A DNA stretch of 64,000 nucleotides from Tissierella praeacuta DSM 18095 (GTDB lineage: Bacteria > Bacillota > Clostridia > Tissierellales > Tissierellaceae). A program made the translations under genes and the position numbers. Where the stretch lies: positions 62,001 to 126,000 of the forward strand of contig NZ_FQTY01000001.1 in NCBI RefSeq assembly GCF_900128955.1, given 5' to 3'. This document shows positions 15,700-26,000 of this stretch, piece by piece. The stretch's first letter is position 1; every line of letters begins with the position of its first letter. The notes under the pieces are model-generated. The model did no database searches. It saw only the letters and a list, made by a program, of their open reading frames with translations, and had not been told where the DNA came from.

Positions 15700-16245
15700 A
15701 TGAAAGAAACTATAAAATTAGGAATGATATTATTTTTAATAACAGTAATATCAGCTGGGGTTTTAGCTGTATCAAATAATTTAACTAAAGGAAAGATTGC
15801 TGAAATAGAAATGGCAGGAAGTATTGGTGCGTTAAAAGAGATATTTGGAGAAGAATATAGCTTTAAACCTTTAGATGAGGAAAAAATTAATGAAATTACT
15901 GAGTCGAACTCATCAGTAATAGAAATATTTGAAGCTTATGATGGTGAAAATTTATATGGATATGCTATAAAGACAAAATCTAGCGGATTTGGTGGAGATC
16001 TTGTTACATTAACTGGATTTGCAAGTGATGGAAATGTAATGGGGATGAGGTTATTAGAACACTCAGAGACTCCAGGGATAGGTGCTAAAGCAGCAGAGGC
16101 AGACTTTTCAGATAAATTTGTGGGAAAAGGTGCATCAGAGGAAATAAAAGTTGAAGCTATATCTGGAGCTACCATAACTTCTAAGGGTGTTATGGCTGGG
16201 GTAAATATAGCTAGAGAAGTATTTAATACAGAACTTTCAAATTAG
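15700..16245 (+). CDS. rnfG: Rnf complex subunit RnfG (covalent FMN)
   Basis: The 181-residue subunit has one N-terminal membrane helix and an extracytoplasmic FMN-binding domain. SGATITS at about residues 154-160 is the flavinylation site, with FMN on Thr in characterised homologues. GHSETPGIGAK-type sequence (EHSETPGIGAKA) just before it is also conserved. The ATG directly follows the rnfD stop and uses a ribosome site inside rnfD (GGGAGGG). Confidence 0.97.
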   Translation: MKETIKLGMILFLITVISAGVLAVSNNLTKGKIAEIEMAGSIGALKEIFGEEYSFKPLDEEKINEITESNSSVIEIFEAYDGENLYGYAIKTKSSGFGGDLVTLTGFASDGNVMGMRLLEHSETPGIGAKAAEADFSDKFVGKGASEEIKVEAISGATITSKGVMAGVNIAREVFNTELSN

Positions 16246-16265
16246 TGTGAGTGGAGGTGTAAAGA

Positions 16266-16871
16266 ATGAAATTATCTAAAATATTTAAAAATGGTATTGT
16301 TAATGATAATCCTACATTTGTACAATTAATAGGTATGTGTTCAACATTGGCTGTTTCAACAAGTGTTGAAAATAGTATAGCTATGGGATTAGCAGTAATT
16401 GCTGTATTAGTAGGTTCGAACTTAGTAATATCCTTACTTCGAAATGTAATTCCTAATAAAATTCGTATTCCAGCATTTGTTGTGGTAATAGCAACTTTTG
16501 TTACTATAATTGAGATGTTTATGAAGGCTTATGCTCAACCTATTTATCAATCATTAGGTATATTCCTTCCATTAATAGTAGTAAACTGTATAATACTTGC
16601 TCGTGCAGAAGCTTTTGCATTTAAAAATGGTATTATACCTTCAATAATAGATGGACTTGGAATGGGGCTTGGATATACTATTGCACTTGTTATTCTAGGA
16701 GCCATAAGGGAAATATTTGGTGCTGGAACTTTTTTGGGGAAACAATTATTTGGTGCTAATTTCCAGCCAGCAGGTATATTAATAGCACCCCCAGGAGCAT
16801 TTATTGTACTTGGATTATTAATAGGTATCTTTAACGTAATTAGAAGGAAAAAAGCTTCTAGCGAAATTTAA
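16266..16871 (+). CDS. rnfE: Rnf complex subunit RnfE
   Basis: A six-helix membrane subunit of 201 residues, paralogous to RnfA with inverted topology. It starts with NGIVNDNPTFVQLIGMCSTLA, and the conserved LPLIVVNCIILARAEAFA holds the cysteine that helps bind a membrane 2Fe-2S cluster with RnfA. GTGGAGGTG precedes the ATG. Spacing to both neighbours is about 20 bp. Confidence 0.97.
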   Translation: MKLSKIFKNGIVNDNPTFVQLIGMCSTLAVSTSVENSIAMGLAVIAVLVGSNLVISLLRNVIPNKIRIPAFVVVIATFVTIIEMFMKAYAQPIYQSLGIFLPLIVVNCIILARAEAFAFKNGIIPSIIDGLGMGLGYTIALVILGAIREIFGAGTFLGKQLFGANFQPAGILIAPPGAFIVLGLLIGIFNVIRRKKASSEI

Positions 16872-16889
16872 ATCAAGGAGGAAAATAAA

Positions 16890-17462
16890 ATGAGCATACC
16901 AGCTATATTAATTAGTACGATTTTTGTAAATAACTATGTATTAGCTCGTTTCCTAGGGATTTGTCCATTTCTTGGAGTATCAAACAAGATGGAAACTGCA
17001 ACAGGCATGGGTGCCGCTGTAACCTTCGTAGTTACATTATCGTCTATAATTACTTATTTTATACACAAACATATTTTATATACATTGAAACTTGAATATC
17101 TACAAACTATTGTATTTATATTGGTTATAGCAGCATTAGTTCAATTTGTTGAATTAGCAATGAAAAAAATATCGCCTACATTATATAATGCATTGGGAGT
17201 TTATTTACCATTAATTACTACAAACTGTGTAGTATTAGGTGTAGCAATCCTAAATATAAAAGAAGGCTATGATTTATTAAGAACTATTTTTAATGCAATA
17301 GGATCTTCAGTTGGATTTACATTAGCTTTAGTACTTATATCAGGTATTAGAGAGAAACTCGAATTAGCTGATGTCCCTGAGGCTTTAAAAGGCTTCCCTA
17401 TAGCTTTAATTACTGCAGGATTGATGTCTATAGCCTTTTTAGGTTTTAATGGACTTGTTTAG
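16890..17462 (+). CDS. rnfA: Rnf complex subunit RnfA
   Basis: A six-helix membrane subunit of 190 residues. NNYVLARFLGICPFLGVS near the N-terminus and YLPLITTNCVVLGVA in the middle are hallmark segments with the cysteines (ICP, NC) that join RnfE in holding a 2Fe-2S cluster. AAGGAGG precedes the ATG. The stop lies 10 bp before rnfB. Confidence 0.97.
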   Translation: MSIPAILISTIFVNNYVLARFLGICPFLGVSNKMETATGMGAAVTFVVTLSSIITYFIHKHILYTLKLEYLQTIVFILVIAALVQFVELAMKKISPTLYNALGVYLPLITTNCVVLGVAILNIKEGYDLLRTIFNAIGSSVGFTLALVLISGIREKLELADVPEALKGFPIALITAGLMSIAFLGFNGLV

Positions 17463-17472
17463 GAGGGAGAAT

Positions 17473-18282
17473 ATGATTGATATATTAAAACCAGTTTTAG
17501 TATTAGGTGGATTAGGACTTGCATTTGGGATACTTCTGTCCATTGCATCTAATGTTTTTGCAGTAGAAGTTGATCCAAAGGTAGAAAAGGTTAGGTCTGT
17601 ACTACCTGGAGCTAACTGTGGGGCATGTGGATTTCCAGGATGTGATGGTTTAGCAAATGCAATAGCAGGTGGAAATGCACCCGTCAATGCTTGTAGTGTT
17701 GGAGGGAAGCCAGTTGCTGAAAAGATAGCAGATATTATGGGAGTCAATGCTGCAAATGTAGATAAGAAGGTTGCTACAGTTCTTTGCCAAGGTAATTGTA
17801 ATAAGGCAAAAGAAAAATATAAATATGAAGGTATTAAGGACTGTAGAGCGGCTAATATTTTACAAGGTGGCAGTAAAGCTTGTTCATATGGATGCTTAGG
17901 TTGTGGAACTTGTAAAGAAGTTTGTGCTTTTGGTGCAATTGAGATAGTTGATGGGGTAGCTTTTATAGATAAAGACAAATGTACATCTTGTATGAAATGT
18001 ATTGAAGTATGTCCTAAATCTATTATTGAGTTAGTTCCATATGATAATCAATTTGTTGTAAAATGTAAGAGCAACGATTCTGGTAAAGAAGTAAGAGGTA
18101 AATGTAGTATTGGATGTATAGGGTGTCAGATATGTGTTAAAAATTGTCCAGAAGGGGCATTTAGTTTTGAAAATAATTTAGCAAAAATTAACTATGAGAA
18201 ATGTGTAAATTGTGGAATATGTGCTGAAAAATGTCCTACTAAGGCTATATACACCAATTTAGCTAAGGATGTAGCAATTTAA
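17473..18282 (+). CDS. rnfB: Rnf complex subunit RnfB (ferredoxin-oxidising)
   Basis: RnfB takes electrons from reduced ferredoxin. The 269-residue protein has an N-terminal membrane helix, a 4Fe-4S domain (CGACGFPGC, about residue 50) and then a string of ferredoxin motifs: CLGCGTCKEVC, CTSCMKCIEVCP, CIGCQICVKNCP and CVNCGICAEKCP. It is longer in clusters than the E. coli type, as usual in Clostridia. I chose the ATG at 17473 because AGGAGGGAG precedes it; the open frame upstream overlaps rnfA and has no such site. It closes the operon. Confidence 0.96.
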   Translation: MIDILKPVLVLGGLGLAFGILLSIASNVFAVEVDPKVEKVRSVLPGANCGACGFPGCDGLANAIAGGNAPVNACSVGGKPVAEKIADIMGVNAANVDKKVATVLCQGNCNKAKEKYKYEGIKDCRAANILQGGSKACSYGCLGCGTCKEVCAFGAIEIVDGVAFIDKDKCTSCMKCIEVCPKSIIELVPYDNQFVVKCKSNDSGKEVRGKCSIGCIGCQICVKNCPEGAFSFENNLAKINYEKCVNCGICAEKCPTKAIYTNLAKDVAI

Positions 18283-18287
18283 TATTT

Positions 18288-18313
18288 AAGAGCCTATAAG
18301 GCTCTTTTCTTTT
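18288..18313 (+). terminator. Terminator of the rnf operon
   Basis: AAGAGCCT/AGGCTCTT stem with a 3-base loop followed by a T-rich tail, just after rnfB. Confidence 0.8.
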
Positions 18314-18327
18314 TATTAAATTGTAAC

Positions 18328-18356
18328 TTGTAAATAAAAAATATAAATGGTAAACT
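18328..18356 (+). promoter_or_regulatory. Promoter downstream of rnf
   Basis: TTGTAA, a 17-base spacer and TAAACT lie just after the rnf terminator and before the NusG-domain gene. Confidence 0.4.
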
Positions 18357-18403
18357 AATAATGTATGAAATTAGCTTAATAATGTAAACGAAGGATGGTT
18401 AGA

Positions 18404-18793
18404 TTGACAAAGGGTGATAAATTTTTAATAAGCATTATTATATTGATTAGTTTAGTTTCTTTAGGCTTTATTAAGAATAATGCAATTAATCATAAAGAAA
18501 AATATATTAGTATTCAAGTAGATGGTAAAGAATATAAAAAGATAATATTTGATAAATCAGTAATAGGAAAAACCATACCTATTGAAACTAAATTCGGATA
18601 TAATTTGGTTGAAATAGGAGAGGACAAGGTCAGAGTAATAGAGGCAGATTGTCCAGATAAAATAGATGTATTACAGGGATATATCTCTAAGCCAGGTGAA
18701 ATTATAGTATGTTTACCAAACAAGCTAGTAATAGAGATAAAAGGAATAGATAAATCTAAAGAAAAAAAAGAAATTGATTATATAAGTCATTAA
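18404..18793 (+). CDS. NusG domain II-containing extracytoplasmic protein
   Basis: The protein has an N-terminal membrane helix and then about 95 residues that match the stand-alone NusG domain II family: KYISIQVDGKEYKKI, ETKFGYNLVEI, DCPDKI and a final LVIEIKG strand. It has no link to transcription; it faces the outside and its role is unknown. In many Clostridia it precedes a Gx transporter, as here. The TTG at 18404 (GAAGGATGG upstream) fits better than the ATG at 18395, which touches its own ribosome site. Confidence 0.85.
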   Translation: MTKGDKFLISIIILISLVSLGFIKNNAINHKEKYISIQVDGKEYKKIIFDKSVIGKTIPIETKFGYNLVEIGEDKVRVIEADCPDKIDVLQGYISKPGEIIVCLPNKLVIEIKGIDKSKEKKEIDYISH

Positions 18794-18807
18794 GGATGAT
18801 AGAAATA

Positions 18808-19323
18808 ATGAAAAAATTAAACAAAATAATATTTTTATCCCTATTAACATCCATAGGTCTTGCTTTATCAGTTTTAGAATCAACGATTCCTTTGCCAATA
18901 GCAGTACCTGGTGCTAAATTAGGGCTTTCTAATATGGTTATTTTAGTTTCCTTAGTTATATTTGGATTTAAAGAAGCCTTTGTAGTAGGTGTATTAAAAA
19001 GCATAGTACTTGTACTTATAACCGGTAGTATATCTAGTCTTATATATAGTCTCTCAGGTGCCATACTCTCTTGTATAACTATGTTTATTGTATATAAATA
19101 CTTTACTAAGTTTTTTAGTCTTGTAGGGGTAAGTATATTTGGAGCAGTAGCTCATAATATTGCTCAAGTTAGTGTAGCTTCGGCTATGATGTATAACTAT
19201 AAAATATATTCTTATTTACCAATTCTTTTGCTTATGAGTTTATTTACTGGATATTTTGTGGGGCTTTCCTCAATATATATATCTAAAGGTTTGAAAAAAA
19301 CTCTAAGTTCATATTTTAGATAA
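18808..19323 (+). CDS. Gx transporter family membrane protein
   Basis: This protein of about 171 residues has five to six hydrophobic helices and the family segment ESTIPLPIAVPGAKLGLSN, followed by repeated small-residue helices. It belongs to the group once called heptaprenyl diphosphate synthase component I, which is now seen as an ECF-type substrate-binding membrane component (Gx family). The substrate is unknown. It is paired with the NusG-domain protein. An ATG at 18796 in frame is an alternative, but it touches the ribosome site. Confidence 0.85.
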   Translation: MKKLNKIIFLSLLTSIGLALSVLESTIPLPIAVPGAKLGLSNMVILVSLVIFGFKEAFVVGVLKSIVLVLITGSISSLIYSLSGAILSCITMFIVYKYFTKFFSLVGVSIFGAVAHNIAQVSVASAMMYNYKIYSYLPILLLMSLFTGYFVGLSSIYISKGLKKTLSSYFR

Positions 19324-19336
19324 GTAAGGAGATAAT

Positions 19337-19918
19337 ATGGAAAAGATAATATTAGCATCTTCTTCTCCGAGAAGAAAAGAGATTTTAAATAGATATAATT
19401 TAGAACCAATAATATTTGGTGCCCAAATTGAAGAAAAAGTAACAAAAGGTGAATTTCCAGAACAAGTAGCTATGTCTTTAGCATTTGAGAAATCCTTTTG
19501 GGTAAGTAAACATTTTAATAAAGATGAAATTATCATTGGTGCTGATACAATAGTAGTTTTAGAAGATATGATACTAGGTAAACCAAAAGACGAAAAAGAT
19601 GCATTTGAAATTTTATCTTTTTTAAGTGGAAAAGAGCATAGTGTAATTACTGGTATTTGTATTATGAAAGCAAATACCAATATTAAGATAATAGATTATG
19701 AAAGCACAATAGTTAGATTTAGACATTTATCTAAGGAAACAATAACAAGATATATTGATACAAAAGAACCTATGGACAAGGCAGGAGCCTATGGCATTCA
19801 GGGATATGGTCAGATTTTAGTTGAAAAAATAGATGGATGTTATTCTAATGTGGTGGGCTTGCCTCTTGCAAAGCTTGACTACTTATTAAATAAGTTTTTT
19901 GATGTACAAATATTATAG
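19337..19918 (+). CDS. maf: Maf nucleotide pyrophosphatase
   Basis: Maf proteins hydrolyse non-canonical nucleotides and dTTP/UTP to monophosphates. The 193-residue protein begins with the signature LASSSPRRKEIL, contains GADTIVVLEDMILGKPKD, and has DKAGAYGIQGYG near 150, which supplies the base-binding residues. It starts the classic maf-radC-mreBCD order of Firmicutes. AAGGAG precedes the ATG. Confidence 0.95.
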   Translation: MEKIILASSSPRRKEILNRYNLEPIIFGAQIEEKVTKGEFPEQVAMSLAFEKSFWVSKHFNKDEIIIGADTIVVLEDMILGKPKDEKDAFEILSFLSGKEHSVITGICIMKANTNIKIIDYESTIVRFRHLSKETITRYIDTKEPMDKAGAYGIQGYGQILVEKIDGCYSNVVGLPLAKLDYLLNKFFDVQIL

Positions 19919-19934
19919 ATAAGTAGGTGGAGGT

Positions 19935-20642
19935 ATGGATATTAATCTAGAGATTCAAAGGAGTTACACTATTAAAGAACTTCCAATGACTGAAAGACCA
20001 AGAGAAAAACTTTATAATCATGGACCTGGAGCATTATCAAATGAAGAATTACTAGCCATTATAATTAGAACAGGTAATAAAAACGATTCAGCCATTGACT
20101 TAGCTAGAAAGATTTTAAGTAAGGATAGTAGGGGACTGGTATATTTACGAGACACTACAATGCAAGAATTAATGGAAACTAAAGGGGTAGGTGAATGTAA
20201 GGCAGCTCAAATATTAGCAGCTATAGAGATAGGTAAGAGAATAAATTTTAGGGAAGCTTTATCTAAAGTTAAGATAACTGAACCTAATACCATAGCAAAT
20301 CTATATATGGATGAAATGAGATATTTACAAAAAGAACATTTTAGAATTATGCTATTGGATACAAAGAATCAAATAATTGTAACAGAAGAGATTTCAGTGG
20401 GGACATTAAATGCTTCCATAGTACATCCAAGGGATGTTTTTAAGGCAGCTATAAAGAGGAATTCTAATTCTATGATTTTGGTACATAATCATCCTAGTGG
20501 TGATCCTGCTCCAAGCAATGAAGATATAAATATAACTAATCGTTTGGTAGATGCTGGAAATTTAATTGGAATAAAGGTGTTAGATCATATAATAATTGGA
20601 GATAATAGATATATAAGTTTTAAAGAGAAAAATTTAATTTAA
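19935..20642 (+). CDS. radC: RadC family JAB/MPN protein
   Basis: The 235-residue protein has an N-terminal UPF0758 helix-hairpin-helix part ([27 protein letters not shown]) and a C-terminal JAB1/MPN fold with the metal motif [15 protein letters not shown] near 182-196. Despite the name, a DNA repair role has not held up; the molecular function remains unclear. It is 17 bp after maf. Confidence 0.95.
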   Translation: MDINLEIQRSYTIKELPMTERPREKLYNHGPGALSNEELLAIIIRTGNKNDSAIDLARKILSKDSRGLVYLRDTTMQELMETKGVGECKAAQILAAIEIGKRINFREALSKVKITEPNTIANLYMDEMRYLQKEHFRIMLLDTKNQIIVTEEISVGTLNASIVHPRDVFKAAIKRNSNSMILVHNHPSGDPAPSNEDINITNRLVDAGNLIGIKVLDHIIIGDNRYISFKEKNLI

Positions 20643-20668
20643 GTTTTATTAAGGAAGGAGCAAATAGT

Positions 20669-21700
20669 ATGGGATTATTAAGCGGATTTGTAAAAGATAT
20701 GGGTATAGATTTAGGAACAGCAAATACATTAGTTTATATAAAAGGTAGAGGAATTGTGGCAAGAGAACCTTCTGTTGTTGCTATACAAACTAATACTAAG
20801 CAGGTACTAGCAGTTGGAGAAGAGGCAAAAAAGATGATAGGTAGAACGCCTGGAAACATTGTGGCTATTAGACCTTTAAAGGATGGAGTAATAGCTGATT
20901 TTGATGTGACAAAAAATATGTTAAAGTATTTCATAAGAAAGGCTACAAAGAAGAGAACTTTTCTTCAACCTAGGGTTGTAGTATGTGTTCCTAGTGGAGT
21001 TACAGAAGTTGAAAAAAGAGCAGTTGAAGAAGCAGCCATACATGCAGGTGCAAGAGATGCATATTTAATTGAAGAGCCAATGGCAGCGGCTATTGGGGCA
21101 GGACTGCCTGTTCAAGAAGCAACTGGCTCTATGATAGTTGATATTGGTGGAGGTACTACTGAAGTAGCTATAATTTCATTGGGAGGCATAGTTACATCAA
21201 AATCTATCAGAGTAGGTGGAGATGAGTTAGATGAATCTATAGTTAATTTTATTAAGAAAGAATATAGTTTGATGATAGGAGAACGTACTGCAGAGGAGGT
21301 TAAAATTACAATAGGCTCAGCTGATGGGAACTCAGAAGTATCTACAATGGAAATTAGAGGAAGGGATATGATTAGTGGATTACCAAAAACTAGAAGCATA
21401 AGTTCAAAAGAGATTTATGATGCAATGAAAGAACCAATTCATAGTATATTAGAAGCAATAAAATCTACATTAGAAAAAACTCCACCAGAATTAGCTTCAG
21501 ATGTAATGGAGCAAGGTATAATGTTAACTGGAGGAGGGGCTCTTTTAGAAGGTTTAGATAGACTAATTATTGAAGAAACTGGTATGCCTGTTCATATTGC
21601 AGAAGAGCCATTAGATTGTGTTGCAATTGGCACAGGAAAGGCATTAGATAGTATAGAAATACTAAAAAAAACCATTTCAAATAATAAAAAAATAGGTTAA
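20669..21700 (+). CDS. mreB: Rod-shape actin MreB
   Basis: MreB polymerises on ATP under the membrane and guides the elongasome. The 343-residue protein has the actin phosphate loops [12 protein letters not shown] and [17 protein letters not shown], and [14 protein letters not shown]. Length is standard. AAGGAAGGAG precedes the ATG. It heads mreBCD, 26 bp after radC. Confidence 0.97.
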   Translation: MGLLSGFVKDMGIDLGTANTLVYIKGRGIVAREPSVVAIQTNTKQVLAVGEEAKKMIGRTPGNIVAIRPLKDGVIADFDVTKNMLKYFIRKATKKRTFLQPRVVVCVPSGVTEVEKRAVEEAAIHAGARDAYLIEEPMAAAIGAGLPVQEATGSMIVDIGGGTTEVAIISLGGIVTSKSIRVGGDELDESIVNFIKKEYSLMIGERTAEEVKITIGSADGNSEVSTMEIRGRDMISGLPKTRSISSKEIYDAMKEPIHSILEAIKSTLEKTPPELASDVMEQGIMLTGGGALLEGLDRLIIEETGMPVHIAEEPLDCVAIGTGKALDSIEILKKTISNNKKIG

Positions 21701-21711
21701 GTGGTGATATT

Positions 21712-22548
21712 ATGTCTTTTTTCAATAAGAATAAAGAGAGAATGATGGTAACGGCTGTTGCTATCATTCTAATTGTTCTAATAGGAGTTACTAGTACTGA
21801 GCGAATAGCTTTGAGTAAATTTGAAAAAATAGTTGGTAATATTCTTACTCCTATGGGAAGGGTATCTAATTCAATAGGTAAGGGATTATCTGATTTTTTT
21901 AATAATATCAAAAATATTTCTAAATTAAAAGAAGAAAATGAAGAACTTAAGAAGCAAGTTGCAAAATTAGAAGAAGAAAATAGAAACTATATAAATATTA
22001 TAGGTAAAACTGATTATTTAAAAAATGAGATTAAGCTTTTAGATAAGACAAGCTTTAACCTAATTTCTGCTCAAGTAGTTGGAAAAGAACCTGGAAATTG
22101 GTTTGATAGATTTACCATAGATAAAGGTATTAAAGATGGAATAAAAAAGGGCAGCACTGTTATTCAAGGAACTGAGATGGAACAAAATACTATAATTGAA
22201 GGAATTGTAGGACGTGTAGTTGATGTAGGAGATAATTGGGCAAAAATAGTTACTGTTGTAGATGAAATTAGCAGTATATCTTTTAAGGTTTTAAGAACTC
22301 AAGATGGTGGGATAATATCAGGTAGTATAGAAGGGGAAGTTTCAGGATATCTATTTGACAATAAGGCAGATGTTATTAAAGGAGATAAATTATTTACCTC
22401 TGGGCTTGGTGGTGTTTTTATCAAGGATATATATATTGGAGAGGTAGATGAGGTAATTAGTGACGATGAAGATTTAATGAAGAAGATAAAGGTTAAGCCA
22501 GCAATGAATTTTAAGAAACTATACAAAGTGTTTGTAATATCTGATTAA
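21712..22548 (+). CDS. mreC: Rod-shape-determining protein MreC
   Basis: The 278-residue protein has an N-terminal membrane helix (about 11-28), a coiled coil (about 65-105, KLKEENEELKKQVAKLEEEN) and the paired beta-barrel domain with GNWFDRFTIDKG and VVDEISSISFKV. It scaffolds PBP2 and MreD on the outer face of the membrane. It follows mreB by 11 bp. Confidence 0.95.
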   Translation: MSFFNKNKERMMVTAVAIILIVLIGVTSTERIALSKFEKIVGNILTPMGRVSNSIGKGLSDFFNNIKNISKLKEENEELKKQVAKLEEENRNYINIIGKTDYLKNEIKLLDKTSFNLISAQVVGKEPGNWFDRFTIDKGIKDGIKKGSTVIQGTEMEQNTIIEGIVGRVVDVGDNWAKIVTVVDEISSISFKVLRTQDGGIISGSIEGEVSGYLFDNKADVIKGDKLFTSGLGGVFIKDIYIGEVDEVISDDEDLMKKIKVKPAMNFKKLYKVFVISD

Positions 22549-22557
22549 GGTTGAGGG

Positions 22558-23064
22558 ATGTTTATGACGGTGTTAATAATGATTTTAATAATTTTACTAA
22601 ATTTTTTTTTACAAAGTGCTATACTTCCATATATTAATATCCTAGGGGTTGTACCCAATACGGCTCTTCTTATAGTGATATCAATAGCATTATTTAAGGG
22701 AAGATATTATGGAGGATTCATAGGACTCACAATAGGTCTTCTTCAAGATATTGTATTTAGCCCTACTATAGGTGTAAATGCATTTATATATTTCTTCATA
22801 GGATATTTAATTGGATCAGTTGGAAATAAATTAACAAAGGAAAATATATTTATACCAATACTGCTTTCTACTCTTTGTACTATACTTTATAATTTTTCTT
22901 ACTATGTATTTATGTTTTTCCTATCTCAAAATATTCCATTTTTATCATTTGCAAAAGATGTATTAATAATTGAAATTATATATAGTGGCATTTTATCTAT
23001 TCCTATATACAAAGTATTTTCTAAAATTTTTGTTGTTCCAAAAATAAGATTTGGAAATAGATAG
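22558..23064 (+). CDS. mreD: Rod-shape-determining protein MreD
   Basis: A membrane protein of 168 residues with about six hydrophobic helices. GRYYGGFIGLTIGLLQDIVFSPTIG is close to the conserved MreD core, where G-x2-x-G-L-x2-D is typical. An ATG at 22564, two codons in, has the better distance from GAGGG. It links MreC and PBP2 in the elongasome. Confidence 0.92.
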   Translation: MFMTVLIMILIILLNFFLQSAILPYINILGVVPNTALLIVISIALFKGRYYGGFIGLTIGLLQDIVFSPTIGVNAFIYFFIGYLIGSVGNKLTKENIFIPILLSTLCTILYNFSYYVFMFFLSQNIPFLSFAKDVLIIEIIYSGILSIPIYKVFSKIFVVPKIRFGNR

Positions 23065-23075
23065 AGGTGAAATGA

Positions 23076-26000
23076 ATGAAGTGGTTAGAAAAGATATTCA
23101 ATAGATATAATATTGTCACATATATTGTTATCTTACTTATGTTTGCATTATCATTTAGATTGGCAACTTTAACTATTGCCCAAGGAGATTATTATAGAGA
23201 TATATCAGATAATAAGAGATTAAAAGAAATATATATTTCTGCACCTAGGGGAGAGATACGAGATAGGTATGGAAGGCTTCTAGCAGGTAATAATCCTAGC
23301 TTTACTGTACAAATTTTAAAGGATGAGTTAAATATAAAGGATAAAGAGAAGAAAAATGCTGCTTTATTATCTCTAATCAGGTTATTAGAAGAAGATGGAG
23401 TCAGTTATGTAGATGATTTTCCAATTAATTTGAATGTGTTTAAATATAAAAATGTAGAGGATTATTTTAATCAGGAGATTATGCCAAATGATAAAGTCGT
23501 TGATATTATAATTAATAAAGGGATTTTATCAGAAGTATTGCAAACTTCTTATATTCACAAAGACTATAGAGAACACTATAGATTTACAACAGCTCAAAGA
23601 GCTATTAATGCATTAAAAAACAAGGGAATCGATGTGCCTATAACTATAAAAGACATAGGTGATACGATAGAAATAGTATATAATTCTTCGGAAGATCTCA
23701 ATAAATGGATGAGTAATTATAAGATACCAAATAATTATTCACCAACGGATGCATTAATTAAATTAATAGATAACGATAAGACTGTTATAAGAAAAATAAT
23801 AGATCATCCCATTTCGCGAAAATTGACATATGAGATTATGGAAAAAAAGGGATTATCTGATAATATTATTATGGAGGAATATTCTTTATCCTATGATGAA
23901 GAATATAAAAACCAAAAAAGAATTTTAATGAGTTCATATAAGGGAATAACAGAGAATACAACAGCTAAAGAAGACTTTATTACTATAGTTTCTAATTCGT
24001 CTATTTATAAGCTTTTAGAAAAGGTAGTAACAAAAGATAATCATAAGGGTAAAACTGAAATTTTAGTACCTGGGAAAATATTATTGGATATGGTATTAGA
24101 GAAGGATCCTAAAGTACCTATAAAAGTAGAATTAAGTGAAGATAGGGCTAATGTAATATATAAATATACAGGAAGCTCTAATATAGGTGATAAATCTCCA
24201 TTAGAGATTTTATTAGAATACAGTAAAGAAGCTGGTGTATTAGGAGAATTTATTACTTCTGATAATATAAAATCATTGGCACAAGAGCAACTTTTAGCAG
24301 ATGGAATAAATGCTAAAATTTCAATTGCAAATGATATTGAATATGTATTTATCAATAATAAAAAGAATTGGTATACTGATAATAAAGTGGATGAGAATAG
24401 CAGCACTAAAGAGGCTTTTGAAAGCTTGAAAGAAAAATATAATATATCCAAGTATTTAAGTAACTATGAAGCGAGGGCTGTTTTATCATTATATGAAATA
24501 CTTAGTAAACAAGGGCATATGGCTTATCAACCTATAAATATTGCCTATGGAATACAAGATTCTACTGTAGCTAAAATAGAAGAAGGATTGGCAGAGTTAC
24601 CAGGAATACAAGTATCTATAGAGCCAGTAAGATATTATCCAGAGGGAACTACAGCAGCTCATATATTAGGGTATTTAGGAAAGATTAGCCAACCAAATGA
24701 AATTAAGAAATATGTAGATGAGAAAAAATATTCGCCTAATGATATTATAGGGAAGTCTGGAATTGAAGAAAGTTTTGAGGATACTTTAAGAGGAGAAAAT
24801 GGAATTAAACGAGTAGAAGTGGATGCAGTTGGAAATACAACAAATACCATCGATGAGAAAAAACCTATACCAGGAAATAATATTTATTTAACAATTGATT
24901 TAAATCTACAAAAATTTGCTGAAAATGCCTTGAAAAAAACCTTAGAAAAGATACAAGTTGGAGGAGTTTATGATAGTCCTTGGGGAGATTATAAATTTGG
25001 TATTAATAGGAAAAAAAATAGACCTTATAAAAATGCTACATCTGGTGCAGTAGTGGTCATAAATGTAAAGACAGGTGAAGTTTTAGCTAGTGTTAGTGAG
25101 CCTTCTTATGATCCTAACTTGTTTGCAACTGGGATATCTAATACAGATTGGATTAGTTTATTTCCTCGAAATGACAAAGATCCATTGGCACCAAGACCAC
25201 TATATAATGTTGCCACTCAAACAGCTGTACAACCTGGTTCAACATTTAAAATGGTAACGGCCTTAGCAGCTTTAGATAAGGGATTAAGTCCTACTAAGGC
25301 CATAAGAGATATGGGTTATGTGGAATTAGGAAACTATCGTCCTGCTTGTTGGATATGGAACCAAAGCAGAGGCACTCATGGATATGAAAATTTATATGAA
25401 GCTATTAGGGATTCTTGCAATTATTATTTTTATTCCTTGGCTTTTGGCAGAAATCCAAGGACTGGAGAAAATATAGGAGTTAAGCTGGAAATAGAGGATA
25501 TAGTAAATCTATCTAAACAATTAGGATTAAATGATAAAACTGGCATAGAAATAAATATACCAGCTGAGACTTCTGGTGGAGTACCTGATCCTCAAAGGAA
25601 AATAATTATTACTAAATCATTACTAAAATCATATCTTCAAAAGAATATACGAAACTATTTGAAAAAAGATATAGTTTTAGATGATTATGATATTACAAAT
25701 ATTATAGAAGATATAGTTAGTTGGACAGAATTAGAGGAACCTTTGACTAGGGGAGAAGTTATTAGAAGGTTACAAGCTTTTGGAATTGAGCCAGAAAAAA
25801 AATTATCTGGGGAGAGAGAAGGATTAGCAGATAAGATAAAATACACATATTTAAATCAAGCAGGTTGGAATATTTCAGATACATTGAATGTAACTATTGG
25901 ACAAGGTCAAAGCTCTTATACTCCTATGCAAATGGCAAACTATATAGCAACTATATCAAATGGTGGTTATAAACATGAGGTAACTTTAATTGATAATATT

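Noticed and set aside
17439-17978. Open frame of 179 residues on the minus strand over rnfB
   Set aside because: Shadow of the cysteine- and glycine-rich rnfB codons; no ribosome site or family signature.
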